Positions 1-8,510 are shown, counted from the stretch's first letter. The stretch: 34,788 nt of DNA from an uncultured Lachnospiraceae bacterium (GCA_910586755.1 CAJUJM010000085.1:1-34788); one strand, 5' to 3'. Program-made: numbers and translations. The notes: generated by a model from the letters alone, not told the origin.

Positions 1-130
1 CTTGGCGAGGTCTTATCGAGCCTAGTGAGAATGCATGCCTGGATACTTAGTGAGGTGTTTTCGAGCTTAGTATCCATGGTATACTATGAACACTTGGCGA
101 GGTCTTATCGAGCCTAGTGAGAATGCATGC
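1..130. repeat. Three related hairpin repeats, period about 46 bp
   Basis: A 38-bp segment at 1-38 recurs exactly at 93-130, and a diverged copy starts at 46, so three units start at 1, 46 and 93. Each has the form CTTRGY, then GAGGTSTTWTCGA, then GCYTAG. The arms can pair with a conserved T-T mismatch, and the pairing is kept where the bases differ: GGC/GCC in copies 1 and 3, AGT/GCT in copy 2. Outer bases also covary (CA/TG around copy 3, GGATA/TATCC around copy 2). Copy 1 sits at the window edge, so the array may extend further left. Seen directly; its function is unknown. Confidence 0.8.
77..85 (+). promoter_or_regulatory. Extended -10 promoter-like site within the repeat array
   Basis: TGGTATACT at 77-85 is a good extended -10 (TG-N-TATACT). 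No convincing -35 lies 16-18 bases upstream. It lies between repeat copies 2 and 3, about 73 bases before the CPBP protease start, so copy 3 would be transcribed as part of the 5' leader. This is inference from sequence match only. Confidence 0.4.
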
Positions 131-157
131 GATGGGACAGAAATATGGAGGACGCAG

Positions 158-1096
158 ATGAACGAAAGAGATTGGAAACGGATTTTTTCACGGGTAGGCC
201 TGGCATGCGCCGGTTTTTTAATCTTTGCGGTGTTGGCTCAGTATTTGATTGCAGGGATTTTCCTGGCGCTGGAATTGGATTTCGTGGATATGGATATCCA
301 GCTTTTGATTGGCAGTGTTGCTATGTATCTGATTGCTTTTCCGGCTGCTGCAGGGATCTTTCGAACTGTCTCTTATCCAAAGCCGGAGCGGGTTTGTGAG
401 AAATGGTCCTGGGATGTCTGGGCGGTGGTTTTTCTCATATGCGTGGGAACCATGATGGCCGGAAATCTGATTGGCAGAGGTTTTATGCTTCTCTTTGGAA
501 GCGGAACCAGCTCAAATGCCGTGGAGGAGATAGTAGAGAGCTCCAGCCTTCCGGTAGCTTTCCTCACTATGGTGGCAACCGGCCCGGTGGTGGAAGAGCT
601 GCTGATGCGAAAGCTGGTTATTGATCGGATTTTGATATTTGGAGAAAAGACTGCGGTGATTGTTTCCGGCTTTTTCTTCGGACTGCTTCACGGTAATTTT
701 TATCAGTTTTTCTATGCCTTTGCTTTGGGGATGATTTTCGGATATATTTACGTGCGGACCGGAAAAGTGCGAAATACCATTATTCTCCATATGCTGGTGA
801 ATTTTATGGGAAGTGTTCTGCTGATGGGCCTGTTGGAATGGGGAAGCCTTCCGGGAATAATGGGGATAATGGGGATTCTGGTACTTTTAGGCTACGAGCT
901 TCTCTATCTGGGAGCTTCTGTAGGCGGTATGGTGCTGCTGATTGTCTACTGGAAAAAGCTCCATTTTTATCAGACTCCTTATGAATGGTCGGCTCCTGCA
1001 ATGACAGTAAAAAAACGGCTGGGGATTATTTTCGGGAATTTTGGAGTTATTTTCTTTTTACTTATAAGTTTAGTAGAATTTGCCTTCAGTCTTTAA
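158..1096 (+). CDS. CPBP family intramembrane metalloprotease (Abi/CAAX-like)
   Basis: A 312-residue, very hydrophobic protein with about eight membrane segments. The CPBP motifs appear in order: EELLMR at about residues 146-151, GLLHGN with its zinc-ligand His near 178, and HMLVN about 60 residues later. These are the Glu and His residues that form the active site of Rce1-type membrane proteases. Bacterial members process or degrade membrane peptides and some are linked to bacteriocin self-immunity; the substrate here cannot be read from sequence. I chose the ATG at 158 because GGAGG lies 8 bases before it; an upstream in-frame start at 86 would run through the hairpin repeat and has no ribosome binding site. 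The 20-base gap to rarA suggests co-transcription. Confidence 0.85.
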   Translation: MNERDWKRIFSRVGLACAGFLIFAVLAQYLIAGIFLALELDFVDMDIQLLIGSVAMYLIAFPAAAGIFRTVSYPKPERVCEKWSWDVWAVVFLICVGTMMAGNLIGRGFMLLFGSGTSSNAVEEIVESSSLPVAFLTMVATGPVVEELLMRKLVIDRILIFGEKTAVIVSGFFFGLLHGNFYQFFYAFALGMIFGYIYVRTGKVRNTIILHMLVNFMGSVLLMGLLEWGSLPGIMGIMGILVLLGYELLYLGASVGGMVLLIVYWKKLHFYQTPYEWSAPAMTVKKRLGIIFGNFGVIFFLLISLVEFAFSL

Positions 1097-1116
1097 CCAT
1101 GGGGAGGTGAACGGAT

Positions 1117-2448
1117 TTGGAACAGATGTCTCTGTTTGACTACCAGGAGGTAGAAAGCCCTTTGGCCAGCCGGTTAAGACCGGAAAATCTGGATGAGTTT
1201 GCAGGTCAGAAACACCTGGTTGGAGAGGGAAAAGTGCTGCGGCGGCTCATCGATGAGGATAAAATTTCTTCCATGATATTCTGGGGACCTCCGGGGGTGG
1301 GGAAAACTACTCTGGCAAGCATTATTGCGGAGAGAACCCATGCAGATTTTGTCAATTTCAGCGCCGTCACCAGTGGGATTAAGGAGATCAGAGAGGTTAT
1401 GGTAAAGGCGGAAACTGCCCGCCGCTCAGGTCTTAAAACATTAGTATTTGTAGACGAGATTCATCGGTTTAATAAAGCTCAGCAAGATGCATTCCTTCCC
1501 TATGTGGAGAAAGGCAGCATTATTTTAATCGGGGCCACCACGGAGAATCCTTCTTTTGAGATCAATGCCGCGCTTTTGTCCCGATGCAAGGTTTTTGTCC
1601 TTCAGGCCCTGACAGAGGAGGACTTAACTGAACTTTTAAAAAGGGCTTTAAAAAGTCGAAAAGGATTTGGATATCTGGAGGTGGAGATTTCCGACAGCCT
1701 TTTGGAGGCCATTGCCCGGTTTGCAAACGGAGATGCCAGAACGGCTTTAAATACTTTGGAAATGGCGGTAAATAACGGGGAGATAACCCGGGAAAAAACC
1801 ATTGTAACCAGAGAAATCCTGGAGCAGTGTATCAGCCGCAAATCCCTGTTGTATGACAAAAAGGGGGAAGAGCATTACAATCTGATCTCTGCTCTCCATA
1901 AGTCTATGAGAAACAGTGATCCGGACGGGGCGGTTTACTGGCTGGCCCGGATGCTGGAGGCAGGGGAGGATCCGCTGTATGTGGCCAGACGCCTTATCCG
2001 GTTTGCCAGCGAGGACGTAGGAATGGCGGATCCGGCGGCTCTCTCCCTTACAGTGGCAGCTTATCAGGCCTGCCATTTCCTGGGAATGCCGGAGTGCAAT
2101 GTAAATCTTGCCCAGGCAGTGATTTATTTATCCCTGGCGCCCAGATCCAATTCTGCTTACAAGGCTTATGAGGCCGCCAAGGCAGACGCCCTGAATATGC
2201 TTTCAGAGCCGGTGCCGCTGGTGATCCGCAATGCGCCTACAGGGTTGATGAAAGACCTGGACTATGGACAAGGCTATGTATATGCCCATGATACAAAAGA
2301 AAAGATTGCCCGGATTCAGTGCCTGCCGGACAGCCTTGTGGGGAAGGCCTATTATCAGCCTACCAGAGAAGGAGAGGAAGGGAAAGCTGCGGACCGGCTT
2401 TCCTGGGCAAAAAGTTTTCGGGAAAGATCTTTAGAAAATGAAGAGTGA
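1117..2448 (+). CDS. rarA: Replication-associated recombination protein A (RarA/MgsA) AAA+ ATPase
   Basis: A 443-residue clamp-loader-like AAA+ ATPase, the normal family length. Walker A GPPGVGKT is at 57-64 and Walker B FVDEIH at 111-116; a sensor-1 stretch (GATTENPSF) follows, then the MgsA C-terminal tetramerisation region. RarA acts at stalled replication forks and gaps together with SSB and RecA. The start is a TTG at 1117: GGGGAGGTGA ends 6 bases before it, while the first ATG at 1126 would be 15 bases away. It opens 20 bases after the protease gene, and the next gene begins about 54 bases after its stop, so the three are probably one operon. The family assignment is firm. Confidence 0.95.
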   Translation: MEQMSLFDYQEVESPLASRLRPENLDEFAGQKHLVGEGKVLRRLIDEDKISSMIFWGPPGVGKTTLASIIAERTHADFVNFSAVTSGIKEIREVMVKAETARRSGLKTLVFVDEIHRFNKAQQDAFLPYVEKGSIILIGATTENPSFEINAALLSRCKVFVLQALTEEDLTELLKRALKSRKGFGYLEVEISDSLLEAIARFANGDARTALNTLEMAVNNGEITREKTIVTREILEQCISRKSLLYDKKGEEHYNLISALHKSMRNSDPDGAVYWLARMLEAGEDPLYVARRLIRFASEDVGMADPAALSLTVAAYQACHFLGMPECNVNLAQAVIYLSLAPRSNSAYKAYEAAKADALNMLSEPVPLVIRNAPTGLMKDLDYGQGYVYAHDTKEKIARIQCLPDSLVGKAYYQPTREGEEGKAADRLSWAKSFRERSLENEE

Positions 2449-2502
2449 TACCAGCATAGAATGGCTATCCCCCAATCCGGGCGGTGGCAGAAGGAGGACA
2501 TT

Positions 2503-3018
2503 ATGAAGCGGTTATTAGTAGTAGTGGACATGCAGAAGGATTTTATTGACGGAAGCCTTGGAACGGAAGAGGCCCGGGCCATTGTCCCCGGTGTTAGAGA
2601 GAAGGTGGTAAAATGCCAGGCGGAAGGCTGGGATGTGGCGTTTACGCTGGATACTCATGAGGAAAATTACCTGGACACCCAGGAAGGCAAAAAGCTTCCG
2701 GTTCCTCACTGTATCGTAGATACGGACGGGTGGGAGCTGTGTGAAGAGCTGGGGGACTTTAAGGGGCGGTATTTTGAGAAAAATACCTTTGGAAGCATGG
2801 CTCTGGCGGAGTGGGCTGCGGGGAAAGGCTATGAGGAAGTAGAACTGGCAGGTCTGTGCACCGATATCTGCGTCATTTCCAATGCCCTTTTATTAAAGGC
2901 TGCCCTGCCGGAGGCCCGGATCCGGGTAGATGCCAAATGCTGTGCCGGAGTAACTCCTGAGAGCCATAAAAACGCTTTGGAGGCTATGAAAATGTGTCAG
3001 GTGGAGATTGACGGGTAA
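2503..3018 (+). CDS. Isochorismatase/nicotinamidase-family cysteine hydrolase
   Basis: A 171-residue protein of the isochorismatase-like hydrolase fold. The probable catalytic triad is Asp9 (VVVDMQKDF), Lys93 (FEKNTFGS) and Cys123 (GLCTDICV), with Asp50, His52 and His69 placed where nicotinamidases bind a metal ion. Nicotinamidase (PncA) activity, giving nicotinic acid for NAD salvage, is the most likely role, but the family also includes other amidases and I cannot prove the substrate. The ATG at 2503 has AAGGAGG 6 bases upstream; an in-frame ATG at 2461 has no comparable site and is not used here. It follows rarA at short distance. Confidence 0.85.
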   Translation: MKRLLVVVDMQKDFIDGSLGTEEARAIVPGVREKVVKCQAEGWDVAFTLDTHEENYLDTQEGKKLPVPHCIVDTDGWELCEELGDFKGRYFEKNTFGSMALAEWAAGKGYEEVELAGLCTDICVISNALLLKAALPEARIRVDAKCCAGVTPESHKNALEAMKMCQVEIDG

Positions 3019-3039
3019 GAAATGCCGCAAGATATAAAA

Positions 3040-3137
3040 TATGGACGAAGCCGGATTCTGGCATTTACCGTGAAAGTCCGCCGCCAATAGGCGGCGTGCA
3101 TGCAGGTTCAGTATGAAACCGGCTGAATCCGTCCATA
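3040..3137 (+). ncRNA. Candidate structured leader RNA, class not recognised
   Basis: The leader of the FAD/Rieske gene folds into a closed multibranch shape. P1 pairs TATGGAC (3040-3046) with GTCCATA (3131-3137). P2 pairs GGATTC (3053-3058) with GAATCC (3125-3130). P3 is a perfect 7-bp stem with AATA loop, CGCCGCC (3079-3085) with GGCGGCG (3090-3096). P4 pairs GGTT (3105-3108) with AACC (3117-3120). AGCC at 3049-3052 can also pair with GGCT at 3121-3124, which crosses P2 as a pseudoknot or alternative fold. I do not see the core of the cobalamin, FMN, SAM, c-di-GMP, glycine or THF riboswitches. Pairings are seen; a ligand-sensing role is inference. Confidence 0.5.
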
Positions 3138-3140
3138 CTA

Positions 3141-3186
3141 CCGCCAGAGGCCCGGGAGATAAAATGCCCTGGTTCAGAAAGGCGGG
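3141..3186 (+). promoter_or_regulatory. Hairpin that can hide the ribosome binding site
   Basis: Just 3' of the leader RNA, CCGCC (3141-3145) can pair with GGCGG (3181-3185), and AG-GG (3146-3150) with CCCT (3167-3170). The ribosome binding site AAAGGCGGG (3178-3186), 6 bases before the ATG at 3193, lies in the 3' arm. The fold would therefore block translation, as in a translational riboswitch expression platform. Inference from pairing. Confidence 0.45.
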
Positions 3187-3192
3187 TATCCT

Positions 3193-4683
3193 ATGGAATC
3201 CATATGGAAAAAAACAATAGAAGAAGAGAAAACACCAATCCCTGACAGGGAGAAAATCCTTGCCGGGGATGTCCATACAGACGCAGCAGTAATCGGAGCC
3301 GGGCTGGCAGGAATCCTGACAGCCTGGTTTCTCCAGTCTCAGGGAGTGAAAACCGTGGTGCTGGAGGCAGAGACCGTGGGAAGCGGCCAGACCCAGAATA
3401 CTACAGCAAAAATCACCTCCCAGCATGGTATGATCTATCACAAGCTTTTGGAAACCTTTGGGAGAGAGAAGGCGGCCTCCTATGCCAGCGCCAACCAGAA
3501 CGCTGTCTCAGAGTACCAGCGAATAGTCAGAGAACAGAATATTCCCTGCTTTTTTGAGAAACGGCCTGCTTATCTTTATACCAGAGAAAATGGGGAGATG
3601 GGAGAAAAGCTTTTAAAAGAAGCGCAGGCGGCAAAAAGTCTGGGACTTCCTGCATCCTTTACCCAAAATCCGGAAGAACCAAAGGATCTGCCTTTTTCCA
3701 TAACCGGCGCTGTGCGGTTTGAGGAACAGGCTCAGTTTCACCCTCTGATGTTTTTACAAGCTTTGGCAGAGAAGCTTACCATCTATGAGCATACCAGGGT
3801 TTTGAAGGCAGAGGAAAACTGCCTGTTCACAAAACAGGGCCGGGTCTTTGCGGATCAGATTGTCTTTGCGGGACATTACCCGTTCCTTTTGCACCCCGGC
3901 TACTATTTCCTTCGGATGCATCAGGAGCGCAGCTACTGTCTGGCCCTGAAAAATAAGACGGCCCCCTCAGGCATGTATCTGGGAGCGGATGAGGACGGGT
4001 TATCCTTTCGGGGATTTCAGAATATGACGATTTTGGGCGGAGGCAAGCACCGGACAGGGGAAAACAAAAGCGGAGGAAAATACCAAATGCTTCGCAGGAA
4101 GGCGGAAGAATTCTGGCCGGATTCCTGCGAATATGCCCACTGGTCTGCCCAGGACTGCATGACCCTAGACGGGGTTCCCTATATTGGCCGGTTTTCAGCA
4201 GAGACGCCCAACTGGTATGTGGCCACAGGCTTTGGAAAGTGGGGGATGACCAGCTCCATGGCGGCGGCCAGGCTGATTTCCAATGAGATTTTGGGAAGAG
4301 AAAATGAGGAGGGGGAAGTATTTTCTCCCCAGCGGTTTACCCCTTCTGCTTCAGCCGCCAGTTTTCTTTCAGACGGCGTCCACGCCGCCAAAGATTTGGG
4401 GAGAAGGGTATTCCAAAAGCCGGAGATTCCTCTGGAAGAACTGCCTGCAGGTCACGGCGGCATTGTGGAGATTGAGGGCCAGAAGGCAGGAGCCTGCCGG
4501 GACGAGGATGGGGAGCTGTATGTGGTCAGCATAAAATGCCCCCACATGGGCTGCCAGTTGGAATGGAATCCGGACGAGAAATCCTGGGACTGCCCCTGCC
4601 ATGGTTCCCGGTTTGATTACAGAGGAAGGCTTTTAGACGGTCCCGCAGAAAACGGGGTTGACATGCCGGAGGAATTGTGTTAG
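3193..4683 (+). CDS. FAD-dependent oxidoreductase with C-terminal Rieske domain
   Basis: A 496-residue two-domain redox protein. The N-terminal DAO-type FAD domain has GAGLAG at 35-40 followed by a conserved Glu in VLEAE. Near the end of that domain stand the GVPYIG and ATGFGKWGM stretches typical of glycine-oxidase-like enzymes. The last ~100 residues are a Rieske domain with ligands Cys449/His451 (CPHMGC) and Cys467/His470 (CPCH), holding a 2Fe-2S cluster. No signal peptide or membrane segment, so it is cytoplasmic. Proteins with this fusion are common in Firmicutes, but their electron donor and substrate are not established. It sits alone behind a long structured leader and is followed by the leucine T-box. 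Confidence 0.9.
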   Translation: MESIWKKTIEEEKTPIPDREKILAGDVHTDAAVIGAGLAGILTAWFLQSQGVKTVVLEAETVGSGQTQNTTAKITSQHGMIYHKLLETFGREKAASYASANQNAVSEYQRIVREQNIPCFFEKRPAYLYTRENGEMGEKLLKEAQAAKSLGLPASFTQNPEEPKDLPFSITGAVRFEEQAQFHPLMFLQALAEKLTIYEHTRVLKAEENCLFTKQGRVFADQIVFAGHYPFLLHPGYYFLRMHQERSYCLALKNKTAPSGMYLGADEDGLSFRGFQNMTILGGGKHRTGENKSGGKYQMLRRKAEEFWPDSCEYAHWSAQDCMTLDGVPYIGRFSAETPNWYVATGFGKWGMTSSMAAARLISNEILGRENEEGEVFSPQRFTPSASAASFLSDGVHAAKDLGRRVFQKPEIPLEELPAGHGGIVEIEGQKAGACRDEDGELYVVSIKCPHMGCQLEWNPDEKSWDCPCHGSRFDYRGRLLDGPAENGVDMPEELC

Positions 4684-4704
4684 ATTTAAAAACAGTTTAA
4701 ATAC

Positions 4705-4998
4705 TGTGACGGGGAGTAGTAGAATCGGGAAAGCACACAGAGAGCCGCCGGATGGTGCGAGGCGGATGCAAAACCGTTTTGAACTGGCCCCAGAGTAGCG
4801 CGCTGAACCCTGGACAGATTTTGCCAGGCAAGTAAGCGCCGCCGGTTATCGTCCGTTATACGAGAATAGGGTTTGTTGTCATTGACTGGCAATTGCCCTG
4901 CAACGAGAGCATACGGTAAGTATGAAGTAGAGTGGTACCGCGTAAGGATTCCCCTTGCGTCTCTATAGCGAGAGCTGGAGACGTAGGGGTTTTTTTGT
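4705..4998 (+). promoter_or_regulatory. T-box leader (leucine) controlling leuS
   Basis: This 340-base gap is filled by a T-box riboswitch. The 14-base T-box core AGAGTGGTACCGCG is at 4929-4942, and Stem I elements appear upstream (GGGGAGTAGTAGAA near 4711 and AGAGAGCC near 4739). The specifier region GAACTGGCCCCAGAG at 4781-4795 places CTG (4784-4786), a leucine codon, where the specifier is expected, though the exact codon register is my reading. Uncharged tRNA-Leu would stabilise the antiterminator through the GGTACCGCG segment and allow leuS transcription. The family call is firm because of the core, the terminator and the downstream gene. Confidence 0.92.
4951..4997 (+). terminator. T-box intrinsic terminator
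   Basis: CCCCTTGCGTCTC (4951-4963) pairs with GAGACGTAGGGG (4978-4989) and is followed by seven to eight T at 4990-4996. It competes with the antiterminator formed by the T-box core. Confidence 0.9.
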
Positions 4999-5023
4999 AT
5001 CATAGGAAAAGGAGTGTTAAATA

Positions 5024-7435
5024 ATGGCACAGTACAACCATACCGCCATCGAAAAAAAATGGCGCGCCAACTGGGAGAAGAATCCCATCAATGTCAATGA
5101 CGGCAAAAAGCCCAAATACTACTGTCTGGATATGTTTCCCTATCCGTCCGGCAGCGGACTTCATGTAGGCCACTGGAGAGGCTATGTGATTTCAGATGCC
5201 TGGAGCCGCTACCAGATGCTGAAGGGCCACTATGTGATCCATCCCATGGGGTGGGACGCCTTTGGCCTTCCGGCGGAAAACTACGCCATTAAAATGGGGG
5301 TACATCCGGCCAAATCCACCGCAGAAAACGTGGCAAATATCAAGCGCCAGATGCATGAGATCGCCGCTATCTATGACTGGGACATGGAGGTAAACACCAC
5401 GGATCCGGCATTTTATAAATGGACTCAGTGGATTTTTGTTCAGATGTTCAAGAAAGGCCTGGCCTATGAGAAGGAATTCCCCATCAACTGGTGCCCTTCC
5501 TGTAAAACGGGCCTGGCTAACGAAGAGGTGGTAAACGGCTGCTGCGAGCGCTGCGGCGCGCCGGTTACCAAGAAAAATCTGCGCCAGTGGATGTTAAAGA
5601 TTACTGCCTATGCAGAGAGGCTGTTAAACGACCTGGACAAATTAGACTGGCCGGAAAAGGTGAAAAAGATGCAGACCGACTGGATCGGCAAATCCTACGG
5701 CGCGGAAGTAGAGTTTCCGGTAGAGGGAAGAAACGAGAAGATTACCGTCTACACCACCCGTCCTGACACCCTTCACGGAGCTACTTTTATGGTACTTTCT
5801 CCGGAACATGAATTAGCCAAAGGATTGGCTGTAGATGAGACCAGGGATGCAGTAGAAAAGTATATCTTTGAAGCTTCCATGAAGTCTAATGTAGATCGTA
5901 TGCAGGCCAAGGAAAAAACCGGCGTGTTTACCGGATCCTATGCAATCAATCCCTTAAACGGCAAAAGGACACCCATCTGGCTGTCTGATTACGTACTGGC
6001 AGACTATGGCACCGGCGCTATCATGTGTGTACCGGCCCATGACGACAGGGACTTTGAATTTGCCAAAAAATTTGACATTCCTATTATCCAGGTAATTGCC
6101 AAAGATGGTAAGGAAATTGAAAATATGACCGAAGCCTATACAGAGGCTTCCGGCACAATGATCAATTCCGGCGACTGGAACGGTATGGAGTCTGCGGTAC
6201 TAAAGAAAGAAGCCCCCGTCATGATTGAAAAGATGGGCATTGGCCGCAAGACGGTCAACTACAAGCTTCGCGACTGGGTATTCTCCCGCCAGAGATACTG
6301 GGGAGAGCCCATTCCCATTATTCATTGCCCCAAGTGCGGCAATGTCCCGGTGCCCGAGGATCAGCTTCCTTTAACCCTGCCGGATGTAGAAAGCTATCAG
6401 CCTACCGGTACCGGCGAATCACCTTTGGCGGCCATTGACGAATGGGTGAATACCACCTGTCCCTGCTGCGGCAGCCCGGCAAAAAGAGAGACCAACACCA
6501 TGCCTCAGTGGGCAGGCTCTTCCTGGTATTTCCTGCGTTATGTGGATAATAAAAATAATGAGGCCCTGGTATCCAGGGAGAAAGCCAAAGAATACCTTCC
6601 GGTTGACATGTATATCGGAGGTGTAGAGCATGCGGTTCTCCACCTGTTATATTCCCGTTTCTACACCAAATTCCTCCACGACATTGGAGTGGTAGACTTT
6701 GACGAGCCTTTTACCAAGCTGTTTAACCAGGGAATGATCAACGGCAAAAACGGTATTAAGATGAGTAAGTCCAAAGGAAACGTAGTTTCCCCCGATGATT
6801 TGGTGCGGGATTACGGCTGCGATGCCCTTCGCCTTTACGAGCTGTTTGTAGGCCCGCCGGAACTGGATGCCGAGTGGGATGACCGGGGAATCGAGGGCGT
6901 AGCCAGATTTTTGAACCGCTTCTGGAATCTGGTAATGGACAACAAGGACAAGGATGTAAAAGAGACCAAAGAGATGGTAAAGCTGCGCCACAAGCTGATA
7001 TTTGATATTGAGCAGAGATTTTCCCAGTTCAGCTTGAACACGGTGGTATCCGGTTTCATGGAGTATAACAACAAGCTGATGGAACTCGCCAAGAAAGAGG
7101 GAGGGATCGACAAAGAGACCTTACGCACCTTTGCCATCCTGTTAGCTCCCTTTGCGCCCCATATTGGCGAGGAACTGTGGGAGCAGCTGGGCGGCAGGGA
7201 CAGCGTATTCCACGCCCAGTGGCCGGAGTGTGATCAGGAAGCCATGAAGGACGACCAGATCGAGATTGCCATTCAGATAAACGGTAAGACCCGCGGCATT
7301 GTAAACATCCCGGCAGACGCATCCAGGGAGGAGGCCCTGGGGGCAGGAAAGAAGGCTATCGCCGATAAACTTACCGGCAGCATCGTAAAAGAAATTTACG
7401 TTCCGGGTAAGATTATCAATATTGTTATGAAATAA
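5024..7435 (+). CDS. leuS: Leucyl-tRNA synthetase
   Basis: An 803-residue class I aminoacyl-tRNA synthetase, the usual bacterial LeuRS length. The HIGH motif is HVGH at 47-50, in the PYPSGSGLHVGH context, and KMSKS is at 579-583. A zinc-binding Cys cluster (CPSC...CCERCG, around 160-178), the CP1 editing domain with its TTRPDT stretch, and the catalytic-core sequence WAGSSWYFLRY are all present. The enzyme charges tRNA-Leu. AAAAGGAG lies 9 bases before the ATG, directly downstream of the T-box terminator, so expression should respond to leucine-tRNA charging. Confidence 0.98.
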   Translation: MAQYNHTAIEKKWRANWEKNPINVNDGKKPKYYCLDMFPYPSGSGLHVGHWRGYVISDAWSRYQMLKGHYVIHPMGWDAFGLPAENYAIKMGVHPAKSTAENVANIKRQMHEIAAIYDWDMEVNTTDPAFYKWTQWIFVQMFKKGLAYEKEFPINWCPSCKTGLANEEVVNGCCERCGAPVTKKNLRQWMLKITAYAERLLNDLDKLDWPEKVKKMQTDWIGKSYGAEVEFPVEGRNEKITVYTTRPDTLHGATFMVLSPEHELAKGLAVDETRDAVEKYIFEASMKSNVDRMQAKEKTGVFTGSYAINPLNGKRTPIWLSDYVLADYGTGAIMCVPAHDDRDFEFAKKFDIPIIQVIAKDGKEIENMTEAYTEASGTMINSGDWNGMESAVLKKEAPVMIEKMGIGRKTVNYKLRDWVFSRQRYWGEPIPIIHCPKCGNVPVPEDQLPLTLPDVESYQPTGTGESPLAAIDEWVNTTCPCCGSPAKRETNTMPQWAGSSWYFLRYVDNKNNEALVSREKAKEYLPVDMYIGGVEHAVLHLLYSRFYTKFLHDIGVVDFDEPFTKLFNQGMINGKNGIKMSKSKGNVVSPDDLVRDYGCDALRLYELFVGPPELDAEWDDRGIEGVARFLNRFWNLVMDNKDKDVKETKEMVKLRHKLIFDIEQRFSQFSLNTVVSGFMEYNNKLMELAKKEGGIDKETLRTFAILLAPFAPHIGEELWEQLGGRDSVFHAQWPECDQEAMKDDQIEIAIQINGKTRGIVNIPADASREEALGAGKKAIADKLTGSIVKEIYVPGKIINIVMK

Positions 7436-7446
7436 TCAGGAGCAAC

Positions 7447-7501
7447 AAGGCCGTTGCACAGATCCGCCCGGGAATACCAGGCGGGCAGTGGGCGGCCTTT
7501 T
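7447..7501 (+). terminator. Probable leuS terminator
   Basis: AAGGCCG (7447-7453) pairs with the end of GGCGGCCTT (7491-7499), with an inner GCCCG/CGGGC stem at 7476-7486, and the run TTTT at 7498-7501 follows. The T run is short and the ribosome binding site of ddh begins 10 bases later, so some read-through is likely. Confidence 0.55.
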
Positions 7502-7523
7502 CTACATGAAAAGGAGGATTTAT

Positions 7524-8510
7524 ATGACAATCAAAATTGGAATTATGGGATACGGAAATCTGGGAAAAGGCATTGAGTGTGCCGTAAAGCAGAACACAGA
7601 CATGGAACTGGCGGCAGTTTTTACCAGAAGAGATCCGGAGAGCTTGCAGGTTTTGACTCAGGGGGCAAAGGTTTGCCGGACAGAGGAGGCAAAGGACTGG
7701 CAGGGGAAAATTGATGTAATGATTCTCTGCGGCGGCAGCGCCACGGATCTGCCTGTTCAGACTCCGGAGATGGCAAAGCTGTTTCATGTGGTGGACAGCT
7801 TTGATACCCATGCGAAGATTCCGGAACACTTTAAAGCCGTAGATCAGGCGGCAAAAGAAGGCGGCCATGTGGCACTGATCTCCGCAGGCTGGGATCCAGG
7901 AATGTTTTCTTTAAACCGTCTTTATGCCAACGCTATTTTGCCGGAAGGCCATGATTATACTTTCTGGGGCAAAGGAGTAAGTCAGGGACATTCTGATGCG
8001 ATCCGCCGCATCGAAGGAGTGAAGGATGCAAGGCAGTACACTATCCCGGTTCCCCAGGCCTTGAATGCCGTGAGAAAAGGTGAGAACCCGGAACTTACCA
8101 CCAGGGAAAAACATACCAGAGAGTGCTTTGTGGTAGCAGAGGAGGGAGCTGACCTGGCAAGGATTGAGAAGGAAATTAAGACCATGCCCAACTATTTTGC
8201 CGATTACAACACCACGGTACACTTTATTTCCCAGGAGGAGCTGATGCGGGATCACGCAGGTATCCCCCATGGCGGTTTTGTGTTCCGTACCGGAAGGACC
8301 GGCTGGAATGGGGAGAACGGCCACATTATTGAGTACAGCTTAAAGCTGGATTCCAACCCGGAATTTACTGCCAGCGTCATTGCCGCCTATGCCCGGGCTG
8401 TGTACCGGATGGCAGAGGACGGAGGGACAGGCTGCAAAACCGTGTTCGATGTTGCGCCGGCCTATTTGGCAAACATGACAGGGGAGGAAATGAGGGAGAA
8501 GCTGCTGTAA
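7524..8510 (+). CDS. ddh: meso-Diaminopimelate D-dehydrogenase
   Basis: A 328-residue NADP-dependent dehydrogenase that makes meso-diaminopimelate directly from tetrahydrodipicolinate, supplying lysine and peptidoglycan precursors. The N-terminal nucleotide-binding loop GIMGYGNLGKG is at 6-16, and family stretches follow: MILCGGSATDLP, VVDSFDTH, SAGWDPGMFS and WGKGVSQGHSDAIRRI. Length agrees with characterised Ddh enzymes (about 320-330). The ATG at 7524 has AAGGAGG 6 bases upstream; earlier in-frame starts at 7488 and 7506 lie inside the leuS terminator. It stands alone with an extended hairpin after it. Confidence 0.95.
   Translation: MTIKIGIMGYGNLGKGIECAVKQNTDMELAAVFTRRDPESLQVLTQGAKVCRTEEAKDWQGKIDVMILCGGSATDLPVQTPEMAKLFHVVDSFDTHAKIPEHFKAVDQAAKEGGHVALISAGWDPGMFSLNRLYANAILPEGHDYTFWGKGVSQGHSDAIRRIEGVKDARQYTIPVPQALNAVRKGENPELTTREKHTRECFVVAEEGADLARIEKEIKTMPNYFADYNTTVHFISQEELMRDHAGIPHGGFVFRTGRTGWNGENGHIIEYSLKLDSNPEFTASVIAAYARAVYRMAEDGGTGCKTVFDVAPAYLANMTGEEMREKLL

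Noticed and set aside
1..130. Possible CRISPR array
   Set aside because: Only three units, of which one is diverged, with pairing arms, no unique spacers of uniform length and no cas genes nearby.
86..157. Upstream start for the CPBP protease
   Set aside because: The extra 24 residues are translated hairpin repeat and have no ribosome binding site; the ATG at 158 has one.
3040..3137. Cobalamin or FMN riboswitch
   Set aside because: GTGAAAGTCCG recalls part of these cores, but the remaining conserved boxes (such as CCACTGT or AGGGCAGGGTGAAATTC) are absent.
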